Positions 53,447-62,660 of a stretch of DNA of 64,000 nucleotides are shown here, piece by piece (positions within the stretch are counted from its first letter, which is position 1; each line of letters begins with the position of its first letter). This stretch comes from Pseudoxanthomonas indica (GTDB lineage: Bacteria; Pseudomonadota; Gammaproteobacteria; Xanthomonadales; Xanthomonadaceae), in assembly GCF_900167565.1 (NCBI RefSeq), contig NZ_FUZV01000002.1:62001-126000 (forward strand). The letters are read 5' to 3'. The position numbers were made by a program, and so were the translations under genes. Under the pieces are notes generated by a model. It ran no database searches, was not told where the DNA came from, and worked only from the letters and a program-made list of their open reading frames with translations.

Positions 53447-54067
53447 ATGAGCAACAGCAATTCCCACGAGAAAATCGAGAAGAATGTCGGCCTGATGGCG
53501 GTGCTGATCGCCGTCGCAGTGTCCTTCGGCGGACTGGCGGAAATTGTTCCGCTGATGTTCCAGGCCGAGGCCATCAAGCCGCTGGAAGGGGTGAAGCCTT
53601 ACCCGGCGCTGGAACTGGCCGGACGCGATATCTATGTCCGCGAAGGTTGCTACAACTGCCATTCGCAGATGGTCCGTACGCTGCGCTTCGAGAGCGAGCG
53701 CTATGGCCACTACTCGCTGGCCGGCGAGTCGGTCTACGACCGGCCCTTCCAATGGGGCAGCAAGCGCACCGGCCCTGATCTGGCACGCGTCGGCGGACGC
53801 TACTCGGATGACTGGCATCGCGTGCATCTGATCAACCCGCGCGACGTGGTGCCGGAATCGAACATGCCTTCGTTCCCCTGGCTCGAGCACGCCAAGGTGG
53901 ACGGAGAAGCCACGGCCGACCGCATGGCTGCCCTGCAGAAGCTGGGTGACCCGTACAGCGATGAGGAAATCGACGAGGCGGCCGAGGCGGTGAAAGACAA
54001 GACCGAGCTGGATGCGGTCGTGGCCTATCTGCAAGGGCTGGGCAAGCACGCCCCGCGAGGAGGTTGA
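53447..54067 (+). CDS. ccoO: cbb3 oxidase monohaem subunit II
   Basis: 206 residues. One N-terminal membrane helix (about 14-35), then a periplasmic cytochrome c domain with a single haem site Cys68-Tyr-Asn-Cys71-His72. SNMPSFPWL carries the axial Met. It passes electrons from CcoP toward CcoN. A GAGGAC ribosome-binding site supports the ATG at MSNSNSHEK. It starts 13 bp after ccoN. Confidence 0.95.
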   Translation: MSNSNSHEKIEKNVGLMAVLIAVAVSFGGLAEIVPLMFQAEAIKPLEGVKPYPALELAGRDIYVREGCYNCHSQMVRTLRFESERYGHYSLAGESVYDRPFQWGSKRTGPDLARVGGRYSDDWHRVHLINPRDVVPESNMPSFPWLEHAKVDGEATADRMAALQKLGDPYSDEEIDEAAEAVKDKTELDAVVAYLQGLGKHAPRGG

Positions 54068-54068
54068 G

Positions 54069-54212
54069 ATGGTTTCCGGAATAGTGACTGGCGTCCTGCT
54101 GCTGCTCTTCATTGGCGGCTGGATCTGGGCCTGGAATCCGCGTCGCAAGGCCGACTTCGACGCTGCCGCGGCGCTGCCGCTGGAAGATGAAGACATGGAG
54201 AAGAAAGCATGA
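54069..54212 (+). CDS. ccoQ: cbb3 oxidase subunit CcoQ
   Basis: 47 residues: one membrane helix (about 3-22) ending in WAWNPRRKADFD, the hallmark of CcoQ/FixQ, then an acidic tail. CcoQ helps keep the assembled oxidase stable. It starts 1 bp after the ccoO stop, with GAGGAGG within the end of ccoO as ribosome-binding site, and overlaps ccoP by 4 bp. Confidence 0.92.
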   Translation: MVSGIVTGVLLLLFIGGWIWAWNPRRKADFDAAAALPLEDEDMEKKA

Positions 54213-55165
54213 ATGCCGGCTGGTCCTGGTACGTTGTCGGCCTGGTGGTGTTGAACATCATTGGTTGTGTATGGCTGTTGTGGTGGACCGCGCGCCGTCG
54301 TCCGGGTGATCCCGCGCCGGAAGAAACCAGCCACGTCTGGGATGGCGACCTGACCGAATACAACAAGCCGTTGCCGCGGTGGTGGATCAACCTGTTCTAC
54401 CTGACCATCGTTTTCGGCATTGGCTACTTCGTCTGGTACGGGGGGCTGGGTGGATTCCAGGGCATGGGCAAGTGGTCGTCCGCGTCCGAGCACGCCGACA
54501 AGAAGAAGGTGGAAGACGCCAAGCTCGAAACCACCTTCAAACCCTATGCCGACCAGCCCATCGACGCGCTGGCGCAGAACCCCAAGGCGCTGGCGCTGGG
54601 TCGTTCGATCTTCAACAACACCTGCGCCACCTGCCATGGCTCCTCGGGACAGGGCGCCATCGGCTATCCGAACCTCAGTGACGATATCTGGCACTGGGGT
54701 GGCAGCCCGGAACGCGTTCTGGAAACCGTGCTGGATGGCCGTGACGGTGTCATGCCCGAGTGGGGCACGGCGCTGGAAGGCATGGGTGGCCCCAATGCGG
54801 TGGACTACACGGTCGCCTACGTCAGAACGCTGGGTCACCCGGACATGCTGCAGAACAACTTCATGGCCGCACAGGGCAAGAAGCTGTATGAAGGCGTCTG
54901 CACGGCCTGTCACGGCGTGGACGGCAAGGGCAACCAGGAGTTGGGCGCGCCGGACCTGACCGACAACTACTGGTTGTACGGTGACAGTACCGAGTCGCTC
55001 ACCCGTACCATCCGCAACGGCCGTCACGGCACCATGCCCGCTCATCGGGAACTGCTGGGCGAAACCCGTAGCCGCCTGGTGGCAGCCTATGTCTGGTCGT
55101 TGTCTCACAAGCCCGGCAATGCGAAGGTAGCGGCAACATCCGCTCCCTCCGCAGGCCAGCCGTGA
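54209..55165 (+). CDS. ccoP: cbb3 oxidase dihaem subunit III
   Basis: 318 residues. Two N-terminal hydrophobic segments (about 5-28 and 57-77), then two cytochrome c domains with haem sites Cys139-x-x-Cys142-His143 and Cys231-x-x-Cys234-His235. YNKPLPRWW before the second helix is a CcoP signature. It takes electrons from soluble c-type cytochromes. It overlaps ccoQ (ATGA) and, at its end, a small membrane-protein gene (GTGA). Confidence 0.95.
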   Translation: MNAGWSWYVVGLVVLNIIGCVWLLWWTARRRPGDPAPEETSHVWDGDLTEYNKPLPRWWINLFYLTIVFGIGYFVWYGGLGGFQGMGKWSSASEHADKKKVEDAKLETTFKPYADQPIDALAQNPKALALGRSIFNNTCATCHGSSGQGAIGYPNLSDDIWHWGGSPERVLETVLDGRDGVMPEWGTALEGMGGPNAVDYTVAYVRTLGHPDMLQNNFMAAQGKKLYEGVCTACHGVDGKGNQELGAPDLTDNYWLYGDSTESLTRTIRNGRHGTMPAHRELLGETRSRLVAAYVWSLSHKPGNAKVAATSAPSAGQP

Positions 55166-55458
55166 CCGATTTCAGCGAACCGCGCTTTGATCATCCGCCC
55201 CGACCGCTCGCACAGCGGATCGGGGCTGTTCTTTGGCCCAGCTTTTTCGCCGCCGGTGTCGCGACGATGGTGTTCTTCGCCTTCATCGACCCACTGCAGT
55301 TGCGCGATGCCACCTTCCCGAATTGGGCCATGACCCGCGAGCTCGGCTACACGCTGGGCTTTTTCATGTTCTGGCTGGCCACATGTTCTTCCAGCTTGTT
55401 CACCTGGATTCTGTTGCGTCCTTCCAGTCGCTTCAATCGCGCATTGCCGCCGGACTGA
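55162..55458 (+). CDS. Unnamed two-helix membrane protein in cco locus
   Basis: 98 residues, GTG start overlapping the ccoP stop by 4 bp (GTGA), so translation should be coupled. Two hydrophobic helices (about 23-45 and 65-87) are joined by a short loop with LRDATFPNW; both termini are probably cytoplasmic. It has no haem or metal motif apart from one Cys (LATCSSS). I recognise no named family. Position after ccoP and before ccoG suggests a small accessory or assembly subunit of the oxidase, but this is context only. Confidence 0.75.
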   Translation: MTDFSEPRFDHPPRPLAQRIGAVLWPSFFAAGVATMVFFAFIDPLQLRDATFPNWAMTRELGYTLGFFMFWLATCSSSLFTWILLRPSSRFNRALPPD

Positions 55459-55479
55459 GTCGCACGGGGCGCGTGCGAC
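55459..55479 (+). other. Hairpin between cco structural and ccoG genes
   Basis: GTCGCACG and CGTGCGAC form a perfect 8-bp stem around a 5-nt loop, directly after the small membrane-protein stop. No T-run follows on the plus strand. It may be an mRNA 3'-end protector or processing site separating the ccoNOQP message from ccoGHIS. The remaining ~150 bp to ccoG show no clear promoter. Confidence 0.5.
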
Positions 55480-55628
55480 AAAACGTCCCTCGCCAATGCA
55501 AGGTCCGGAAGGGAGACTTTGTTTCATAGGTCACGATGCCACGCCGCCCAATCCGGCGAAGCCACTGCCATGACGACTTGCCAGAAATCCCTCACCGTCC
55601 ATCCCCGACTGCCCAGGAAGAAGGCGCC

Positions 55629-57179
55629 ATGAGTCGCCGCATCCCCATCGACGTTGTCGACGAACAGGGCAATTCCCTCTACATCAGTGAGCGCAAGGTC
55701 TATCCGCGCGATGTGGCGGGTCGACTGAACCGACTGCGGGTCGCGGCGGTGTTCTGGCTGCTGGGGATGTTCTACCTGTTCCCCTGGTTGCGTTGGGACG
55801 GCAGGCAGGCGGTGCTGTTCGATCTTCCGGCGCGCAAGTTCTACGTGTTTGGCCTGTCATTCTGGCCGCAGGACTTCCTGTTCCTGGCCTTGCTGCTGAT
55901 CATCGCGGCGATGGCGCTGTTCTTTTTCACTGCCCTGGCAGGACGCCTGTTCTGTGGCTACGCGTGCCCGCAGACAGTGTGGACCGAAGTGTTCCTGTGG
56001 ATGGAGCGCTGGACCGAAGGCGACCGTCATCAACGCATGAAGCTGGACGCCGGTCCATGGACGCGTGAGAAAATCCTGCGCAAGGGCAGCAAGCACCTGC
56101 TGTGGCTGGTGTTTGCGCTGTGGACCGGTTTCACCTTCGTCGGATTCTTCACCCCCATTCGCGACCTGACCCTGCGTGCGCCGTGGGGCTGGGGCGGCTG
56201 GGAGACGTTCTGGGTGCTGTTCTACGCACTGGCCACCTGGGGCAATGCCGGCTTCCTGCGCGAGCAGGTGTGCAAGTACATGTGCCCGTACGCGCGCTTC
56301 CAGAGCGCCATGTTTGATCGCAATACCTTGATCATCGCGTATGACCCGATGCGCGGGGAGCCGCGTGGCCCGCGCAAGCGCGGCATGGGCAGCGTGCTTG
56401 AGCGCGCGCGCGGCCTGCTGGAAAAGGCAGTGGCTTATGACTACGTTTTCCGGGCGCACCAGCATCCGACCGCTGCCGACAATCGCCTGCAGGCACGCGG
56501 CACGATCACTTTCGCGGGTGCCGGCGCCCACGCCGAACCCTTGCCGAAGTTCGCGCCCGAGCAATTGGGCGACTGCATCGACTGCACCATCTGCGTACAG
56601 GTCTGCCCTACCGGCATCGATATCCGCAACGGGCTGCAGTACGAGTGCATCGCTTGTGGCGCGTGCATCGACGCCTGCGACGACGTGATGGGCAAGATGG
56701 GCTACCCCACCGGCCTGATTCGCTATTCGACCCAGAACGCCATCGATGGCAAGAACACGCGGGTCATGCGTCCGCGCGTCTGGATTTATGGCGGCATCCT
56801 GCTGGCCCTCGTATCCAGTTGGGCGTGGGGCGTTACCCATCGCAGCGATCTGATCGTCGAAGTCCTGCGTGATCGCAACGCGTTGTACCGAGAAGCCGGC
56901 GATGGAAGCATCGAGAATGGCTACACGCTCAAAGTGATCAACAAGGACCAGCAGGCGCACAGCTACCGGATAACCCTGGCAGGCGCACCCGCGGGCATGG
57001 CCTTGGCCAATGACCTGCAGCAGGTGGAGGTGGATGCCGAACAGGTGCTCTCGCTGCCGGTCGTGGTGAGCGCCCCGGCGGGAACCACGGGCCGGCGACC
57101 GCTGAGCTTTCATGTGGAGCGCATTGATGGGCAATCCAGCAAGCAAGTGGACAGCAGTTTCTTCGGACCGAGCCCATGA
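55629..57179 (+). CDS. ccoG: cbb3 assembly protein CcoG (copper reductase family)
   Basis: 516 residues. Several membrane helices (about 35-55, 85-110, 155-180, 195-215, 385-405), a NapH-like CGYACPQTVWTEVF segment, and two ferredoxin-type clusters (CIDCTICVQVCP and CIACGACIDACD). CcoG/RdxA proteins reduce Cu(II) to Cu(I) for delivery to the oxidase. A C-terminal periplasmic Ig-like domain (about 420-510) is present. AGGAAGAAGG precedes the ATG of MSRRIPID. It overlaps ccoH by 4 bp. Confidence 0.93.
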   Translation: MSRRIPIDVVDEQGNSLYISERKVYPRDVAGRLNRLRVAAVFWLLGMFYLFPWLRWDGRQAVLFDLPARKFYVFGLSFWPQDFLFLALLLIIAAMALFFFTALAGRLFCGYACPQTVWTEVFLWMERWTEGDRHQRMKLDAGPWTREKILRKGSKHLLWLVFALWTGFTFVGFFTPIRDLTLRAPWGWGGWETFWVLFYALATWGNAGFLREQVCKYMCPYARFQSAMFDRNTLIIAYDPMRGEPRGPRKRGMGSVLERARGLLEKAVAYDYVFRAHQHPTAADNRLQARGTITFAGAGAHAEPLPKFAPEQLGDCIDCTICVQVCPTGIDIRNGLQYECIACGACIDACDDVMGKMGYPTGLIRYSTQNAIDGKNTRVMRPRVWIYGGILLALVSSWAWGVTHRSDLIVEVLRDRNALYREAGDGSIENGYTLKVINKDQQAHSYRITLAGAPAGMALANDLQQVEVDAEQVLSLPVVVSAPAGTTGRRPLSFHVERIDGQSSKQVDSSFFGPSP

Positions 57180-57685
57180 CTGACAAACGTCCCTTTTGGC
57201 GCGAACCCATGGTGTGGCTGGTGGCCGGGCTGCCGTTCGCTTCCATTGTGGCCAGCATCATCCTGATCACCGTCGCCGTGCGGACCGGTGGCGCTGACAC
57301 CGTCACGGATGACGTCAAGCGCGTCGCCCAGATCCAGACCGTAGATCTAGGTCCGGATCAGCGCGCTGCGGAAGGCAAACTCAGTGTTGTGATGCGGGTG
57401 GACGAAAAGGGAATCGAGGTCATCCCGGTGACAGGTACCTTCAACCGCACGGAAAAACTGCAGCTCAGTCTCCTGCACCCTTCACAGGCGGAGCAGGACC
57501 GGCAGCTCGCACTCCCTCCCGGTGGCCTGGGCTGGCGCCTTGATGGCATCGAGGTGGATCCTTCGCACGACTGGAAACTGGAACTGGCCAGCGCGCAAGA
57601 CCATTGGCGCATCAAGGGACGCCTACCCAAGCACGAGTTGGCCGCTCGCCTTGCACCCGCGCTGAAGGATGCGCCGACGCCGTGA
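57176..57685 (+). CDS. ccoH: FixH/CcoH family protein
   Basis: 169 residues: one N-terminal membrane helix (about 15-36; MVWLVAGLPFASIVASIILI) and a periplasmic beta domain, as in CcoH/FixH, which is needed for stable cbb3 assembly and contacts CcoI. WREPMVWLVAGLP is the family start. It overlaps ccoG by 4 bp and ccoI by 4 bp (GTGA), so ccoGHI are translationally coupled. Confidence 0.88.
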   Translation: MTDKRPFWREPMVWLVAGLPFASIVASIILITVAVRTGGADTVTDDVKRVAQIQTVDLGPDQRAAEGKLSVVMRVDEKGIEVIPVTGTFNRTEKLQLSLLHPSQAEQDRQLALPPGGLGWRLDGIEVDPSHDWKLELASAQDHWRIKGRLPKHELAARLAPALKDAPTP

Positions 57686-60066
57686 GTGCGGCGGAAGACG
57701 CCTGTTTCCACTGTGGCGAACTGCTGCCTGCGCAGCCTGTTCGACAAAGCATTGCCGGCGCGGCACAGGCCTTCTGCTGCCATGGCTGCGCCGCCGCGGC
57801 CGCCTGGATCCGCGATTCGGATCTGGGCGGCTACTACCGCTTGCGCAGTGCCGCCGCCACCCGCGTGGACATGGAGCCGGTGGATCTTGGCATCTGGGAT
57901 CGCGAAGACCTCCAGGCAGAACACAGCCACCTCATCAACGGCGGGCGGGAGATCATCCTGCTCACCGACGGCATGCGTTGCGCCGCCTGCGCCTGGTTGA
58001 TTGATCGTGCGCTCGCCCGCGAGCCGGGTGTGATCGACAGTACCGCCAATGCCGTCACCGGTCGCATCCGGATCGCCTGGGATCCCACCCGGACGTTGCT
58101 GTCCTCGCTACTGCAACGCTTGGTGATGCTGGGATATCGGCCGTACCTGGCGGGCGGGGAAGCGAGCGAACGCGCGCGGCTGCGCGATCGAAAGCGCTGG
58201 CTGTTGCGGCTCGGCATCGCGGGACTGGGCGCCCTGCAGGCCATGATGTTTGCCGAAGCGCTGTACCTGGATGTCAACAACACCATGCCGGCGCCCACGC
58301 GGGATTTCTTTCGTTGGCTGACCTTCCTGGTGTCGTCGCCGGTGGTCTTCTACTCCGGCTGGCCTTTCCTTGCCGGTGCCTGGCGCGAGCTGCGCCAGCG
58401 TCACCTGGGCATGGATACGCTGATTGCCGGGTCCACTTTGCTGGCCTACTTCGCCAGCCTGGTGGAAACCATCCGTGGGGGCACGCACGTCTGGTACGAC
58501 GCGGCCGTGATGTTTGTCTTCCTGTTGCTGGCGGCGCGCATGCTCGAGCAGCGTGCGCGCAACATCGCCACCGCCCAGGTGGATGCCCTGGCGCGCGCGC
58601 GCCCTGCCTTTGCCAATCGCGAACGGGCGGACGGCAGCCGTGAAAGTGTCCCCGTGGGGCAGCTGGAAGTGGGCGACGTGGTGCGGATTGCCGCCGGCGA
58701 GAGCGTGCCCGCCGACGGCGTGTTGCTGGATGCCGATGCGCACTTTGAAGAAGCCCTGCTGACCGGCGAATCCCGTCCCGTGCACAAGGCCATCGGCGCC
58801 GCGGTCTACGCAGGTACGCTGTGCCGCGAACAGCCGGCACGCCTGCGGGTGACCAATGTCGGCGCCGCCACCCGGCTCTCGCAGCTGGCTCGGTTGGTGG
58901 AAAGGGCACAATCGCATCGCCCGCCCATCGCCCGCATGGCCGATCGCCTGGGAAGCCGCTTCGTCGTGGCGTTGCTGCTGGCCTCCTGTCTCGTTTACCT
59001 GGGCTGGCGCATCTACGAGCCCGAGCGCGCCTTCGAAGTGTCGCTCGCGTTGCTGGTCATCAGTTGCCCCTGTGCCTTGTCGCTCTCGGTGCCGACGGCA
59101 CTGGCCGCCGCCCACGGCACGCTGGCGCGGCTGGGCGTGTTGGCCACGCGCGCAGACGCGCTGGACACGCTCGCGCGTGCCACCGACCTGGTGTTCGACA
59201 AGACGGGGACGTTGAGCGACGCGGAGTCCTTGCAGCTGGAGGTGTCGACCTTCGCGGAAATGACCCCGCAGCGAGCTCGCGACCTGGCCGCGCAGCTTCA
59301 ACGTGACAGTGGCCATGTGCTGGCTGGGGCATTCGCTCGACGCCTGGAGGCAGAGGCTGCCACCGGCGTGGAGACGTTCGCAGGCCAGGGTGTGCAAGGT
59401 TGGATTGACGGGCAGCAATGGAAGCTGGGGCAGGCCGGCTTCGCGTTTGGTGGGACCGATGATGGCGGCATCTGGCTGGGTGACGGTGAGCGCGGACTGG
59501 CCCGTTTCAGCCTGACCGAACAACCGCGCCCGGATGCAGCACAGGCAGTGGCAGCGTTGCGCGATCGCGGCTTGGCCATCCACCTGGCCAGCGGCGACGG
59601 GCAGGCGGCAGTCGAGCGCTTTGCCGCAGCGCTGGGCATCACTCAGCCACGGGCGCGGCAGACACCGGAAGACAAGCTCGCCTTCGTTCAACAGTTGCAA
59701 CGCCAGGGACAGGTGGTGGTGATGGTGGGCGACGGCCTCAACGATGCGCCGGTGCTGGCCGGCGCAGACGTCTCGGTCGCCATGTCGCAGGGCGCGCCCT
59801 TGGCGCAGCGCGCGGCGGATCTGGTGATGACCGGCAGCTCGCTGTTGCGCCTGGCGCAGACCCGTGATCTGGCCCTGCGCACGCAGCAGGTGATCCGACA
59901 GAATCTGGCATGGGCCTTGGCCTATAACGTGCTGGCGCTGCCGTTGGCTGCGGCGGGCCTGGTGACGCCCTGGCTGGCCGCACTGGGAATGGCGTTATCC
60001 TCGCTGCTGGTCACTTTGAATGCGCTGCGCCTGACGCGCGTGGCAGGGAGCGCGGCCAATCCATGA
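57682..60066 (+). CDS. ccoI: Copper-exporting P-type ATPase CcoI
   Basis: 794 residues, GTG start in GTGA overlap with ccoH. N-terminal cysteine motifs (CFHCGE and CCHGC within the first 40 residues), a heavy-metal-associated domain with Cys100-Ala-Ala-Cys103, eight membrane helices, the copper-path Cys462-Pro-Cys464, phosphorylated Asp506 in DKTGT, and GDGLNDAP. It pumps Cu(I) to the periplasmic side for the CcoN copper site, not for copper resistance. The double N-terminal Cys motif is typical of FixI/CcoI. Confidence 0.94.
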   Translation: MSAAEDACFHCGELLPAQPVRQSIAGAAQAFCCHGCAAAAAWIRDSDLGGYYRLRSAAATRVDMEPVDLGIWDREDLQAEHSHLINGGREIILLTDGMRCAACAWLIDRALAREPGVIDSTANAVTGRIRIAWDPTRTLLSSLLQRLVMLGYRPYLAGGEASERARLRDRKRWLLRLGIAGLGALQAMMFAEALYLDVNNTMPAPTRDFFRWLTFLVSSPVVFYSGWPFLAGAWRELRQRHLGMDTLIAGSTLLAYFASLVETIRGGTHVWYDAAVMFVFLLLAARMLEQRARNIATAQVDALARARPAFANRERADGSRESVPVGQLEVGDVVRIAAGESVPADGVLLDADAHFEEALLTGESRPVHKAIGAAVYAGTLCREQPARLRVTNVGAATRLSQLARLVERAQSHRPPIARMADRLGSRFVVALLLASCLVYLGWRIYEPERAFEVSLALLVISCPCALSLSVPTALAAAHGTLARLGVLATRADALDTLARATDLVFDKTGTLSDAESLQLEVSTFAEMTPQRARDLAAQLQRDSGHVLAGAFARRLEAEAATGVETFAGQGVQGWIDGQQWKLGQAGFAFGGTDDGGIWLGDGERGLARFSLTEQPRPDAAQAVAALRDRGLAIHLASGDGQAAVERFAAALGITQPRARQTPEDKLAFVQQLQRQGQVVVMVGDGLNDAPVLAGADVSVAMSQGAPLAQRAADLVMTGSSLLRLAQTRDLALRTQQVIRQNLAWALAYNVLALPLAAAGLVTPWLAALGMALSSLLVTLNALRLTRVAGSAANP

Positions 60067-60254
60067 GCATCCTCTTGATGTTGATTCCGATCAGCCTGGT
60101 CTTGCTAGGACTGGCGATCGCCGCGTTCGTTTGGGCGGTGCGGCGCGGTCAGTTCGACGATCTGGATACGCCGGCGCTGGATATCCTCGACGACGAACCC
60201 AAGCCGGGCCCGCCCCAGTCGGAACAAAGCAAGGAATCCACCGATGCCGATTGA
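60063..60254 (+). CDS. ccoS: cbb3 maturation protein CcoS
   Basis: 63 residues: a single N-terminal helix (about 3-25), then WAVRRGQFDDLDTPALDIL, the CcoS/FixS signature. CcoS is needed for insertion of haem b and copper into CcoN. It overlaps ccoI by 4 bp and the next gene by 11 bp. The C-terminal ~20 residues are acidic and polar. Confidence 0.92.
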   Translation: MSILLMLIPISLVLLGLAIAAFVWAVRRGQFDDLDTPALDILDDEPKPGPPQSEQSKESTDAD

Positions 60255-60969
60255 CGGGCTGACGTTGTTCGCAGCCTGGCTGAGTGGACTTTTGGGTGGC
60301 GTGCACTGCGCCGCGATGTGTGGCGGGATCGCTACCGGGCTTTCCGCGGTCAGCGGGCGCAGCGGCTGGGGGCCGGCGCTGCAGGTGAATCTGGGTCGCG
60401 TGAGCGGCTACGTGCTTGCCGGCGCCATTGTCGGCGCTTTTGGCGGTGGCCTGTTGCATCTGTTCCGCTCGGACGTTCTGGCGCTGGTGCTGCGCATGGC
60501 GGTGGGCGCCGTCCTCGTGATCGTGGCCTTGCGTCTGTTGGATCGGCGCGGGCGTTTCAACCTGCTGGCCAAGCCCGCGGCGCGTTTCTGGCGAGTGCTG
60601 CAACCCCTGCAGTCGCGCCTGCTGCCCGCGGATCGGCCGGCCAGTCGTTTTGCGCTGGGCATGCTGTGGGGTTGGCTGCCCTGCGGTCTGAGCATGACCC
60701 TGCTGACCGCAGCGTGGTTGCAGGCCAACCCGCGTGATTCCGCGCTGACCATGCTGGCGTTCGGGCTTGGGACGTTGCCGATGATGGTGCCGCTCACGTG
60801 GTCCGGTGCGCGGATGGGCCGCTGGTTGCAGCGCCCGGGTTGGCGCGTGGCTGCGGCAACGTTGGTGCTGACGGCGGGCATCCTGACCTTGGCCGCGCCA
60901 TGGCTGATGCAAGTGCCCGCCTTGCACGGGGTGTTGAGCGCCCTGGGCTGCCGAAGCCTGCCTGCATGA
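60244..60969 (+). CDS. SafE/DsbD-like membrane transporter
   Basis: 241 residues, about six membrane helices, in the family annotated sulfite exporter TauE/SafE or cytochrome-biogenesis transmembrane protein. The first helix has GGVHCAAMCGGIATG (His-Cys-x-x-Met-Cys-Gly-Gly), a metal- or thiol-type motif, and a repeat-like GMLWGWLPCGLSMTLL occurs later with a second Cys. Members often follow ccoS and are thought to help copper supply or thiol chemistry for cbb3 assembly. The sulfite name is not supported here. It overlaps cydD by 4 bp. Confidence 0.82.
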   Translation: MPIDGLTLFAAWLSGLLGGVHCAAMCGGIATGLSAVSGRSGWGPALQVNLGRVSGYVLAGAIVGAFGGGLLHLFRSDVLALVLRMAVGAVLVIVALRLLDRRGRFNLLAKPAARFWRVLQPLQSRLLPADRPASRFALGMLWGWLPCGLSMTLLTAAWLQANPRDSALTMLAFGLGTLPMMVPLTWSGARMGRWLQRPGWRVAAATLVLTAGILTLAAPWLMQVPALHGVLSALGCRSLPA

Positions 60970-62660
60970 GTGCAGAGCGTGGCCCGTCGACCGACGCTGC
61001 CGCAAGGCGTGCGGTCATCGATCGACTGGATCAGTTCACTGCATCGGCACGAACCAGCCTGTGGAAAGCACGCGCCGGCCTGCTGGTGGCGGGCGCCCTG
61101 TTGATTCCGCAAGCCTGGCTGATCAGTCAGGCCATGCAGCAAGTCTTCGTTGAACATCAGCCCGTGCTGCAGATACGCGGCGTGCTGGTAGCTTTGCTCG
61201 CGGTCGGGTTGCTGCGTGTGCTGGCTTCAGCCGTGGCGCGATGGAGCGCCGACAGCGCCGTGGAATGCGTGCGCCACTCGCTGCGTGCGACGCTGCTGCC
61301 ACGCTTGGTCGCGCGCGGCCCGCGCTGGCTGCGTCGGCAGAGCAGTGGTGAGCTTGTCGAAGCGGTCACCGGCCATGTCGATGCACTGGAAGGCCATGTC
61401 GGCGGTTACCTGCCCGTGCGCTTCGAGGTGATGGTGGTGCCGGTCCTCATCCTGGCGGCCGTGTTCTGGGTGGACCGCGTGGTGGGCATGATCTTGTTGC
61501 TGACCTTGCCCCTGGCGCCGGTCTTCATGATGCTGGTGGGATGGGGCGCCGAAGCAGCCAGTCGACGTCAGCTACGTGTCATGGCCAGGCTCGGCGGACA
61601 TTTCGCCGACCGCCTGCGCACGCTGGGGGTGATCCGCATCTATGGCCGCGCGGAAGCGGAGCTGGAGGGCATCGCCCAGGCGGCCGACGGTCTGCGCGAA
61701 AGCAGTTTGAAGGTATTGCGCATTGCCTTTCTTTCGTCGGCGGTGCTGGAGTTCTTCGCCTCCATCAGCGTAGCGATGATTGCGCTCTACCTGGGGCTGA
61801 GTTATCTGGGCATGATCGATTGGCGTTCCACCCCGTTGACGCTGTCGGTGGGCGTGTTCTGCCTGCTGCTTGCCCCAGAGTTCTATGCGCCGCTGCGTCG
61901 ATTGGCGGCTCACTACCATGATCGCGCGGCTGCGCTGGCTTCTGCCGCGGAGCTGGGTGAACTGCTCGATCAGGACGCGCCGTCTTTGCCCGTGCATGCC
62001 AGCATGGCTCTGCCGTCTGGCTTGGCCCCCGCTGTTTCCCTGGAGTCGATCGCGTTGCGACCGTCGCCGTCGTCCGAGCCGGTGGTTCGCGACCTGAGCC
62101 TGCACCTGCAGCCGGGTGAGCATGTGGCGCTGACGGGCGCCAGCGGCACCGGCAAGACAACCTTGCTGGAAGCCGTGGCCGGATGGATGCCCGTGGATGA
62201 GGGACGGATCGCTTTCAGTCGAACCCCCAGGATTGGTTACGCATCTCAGCGCCCCTTCCTGTTCCAGGGAAGCCTGGCCGACAACCTGCGGCTGGCGGCG
62301 CCCGAGGCCACCGACGACGATGTCCTGGTCGCTGCGGAAGCCGCGCAAGTGATGCGTTTTGCCGCGCGATGGCCCGATGGCCTGCAGACCCGCGTGGGTG
62401 AACGAGGCTTTGGCTTGTCAGGCGGCGAAGCGCGTCGCGTGGCCCTGGCGCGGCTGTTCCTGCGCAAGCCGGATGTGCTGCTGCTCGATGAACCCACCGC
62501 CTTCCTGGATCCGGCCACCGAGCAGGCCGTGCTGGATGCACTGCTGGATTTCGCTCAGGGACGCACGCTCATCATGGCGACCCACAGTCGTGCGGTGCTG
62601 TCGCGGTTCGCACGCGTGGTGGATCTGTCGCGCTGGCGTGTCGGCGAGGTTCGAACATGA
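60966..62660 (+). CDS. cydD: ABC transporter CydD (bd oxidase assembly)
   Basis: 564 residues: six membrane helices in the first ~320, then an ATPase domain with Walker A (G391 to K397 in GASGTGKTT), signature LSGGEARR and LLLDEPTAFLDPAT. With CydC it exports cysteine/glutathione to the periplasm, which is needed to assemble cytochrome bd and c-type cytochromes. RRQSSGELVEAVTGHVDALEGHVGGYLP in the coupling region is typical of CydD. It overlaps the SafE-like gene and cydC by 4 bp each, so it is in the cco maturation operon, far from its cydAB clients. Confidence 0.93.
   Translation: MSAERGPSTDAAARRAVIDRLDQFTASARTSLWKARAGLLVAGALLIPQAWLISQAMQQVFVEHQPVLQIRGVLVALLAVGLLRVLASAVARWSADSAVECVRHSLRATLLPRLVARGPRWLRRQSSGELVEAVTGHVDALEGHVGGYLPVRFEVMVVPVLILAAVFWVDRVVGMILLLTLPLAPVFMMLVGWGAEAASRRQLRVMARLGGHFADRLRTLGVIRIYGRAEAELEGIAQAADGLRESSLKVLRIAFLSSAVLEFFASISVAMIALYLGLSYLGMIDWRSTPLTLSVGVFCLLLAPEFYAPLRRLAAHYHDRAAALASAAELGELLDQDAPSLPVHASMALPSGLAPAVSLESIALRPSPSSEPVVRDLSLHLQPGEHVALTGASGTGKTTLLEAVAGWMPVDEGRIAFSRTPRIGYASQRPFLFQGSLADNLRLAAPEATDDDVLVAAEAAQVMRFAARWPDGLQTRVGERGFGLSGGEARRVALARLFLRKPDVLLLDEPTAFLDPATEQAVLDALLDFAQGRTLIMATHSRAVLSRFARVVDLSRWRVGEVRT

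Noticed and set aside
60244..60969. Sulfite exporter
   Set aside because: The family name comes from distant members. The His-Cys-x-x-Met-Cys motif and position after ccoS point to cbb3 assembly or copper handling instead.
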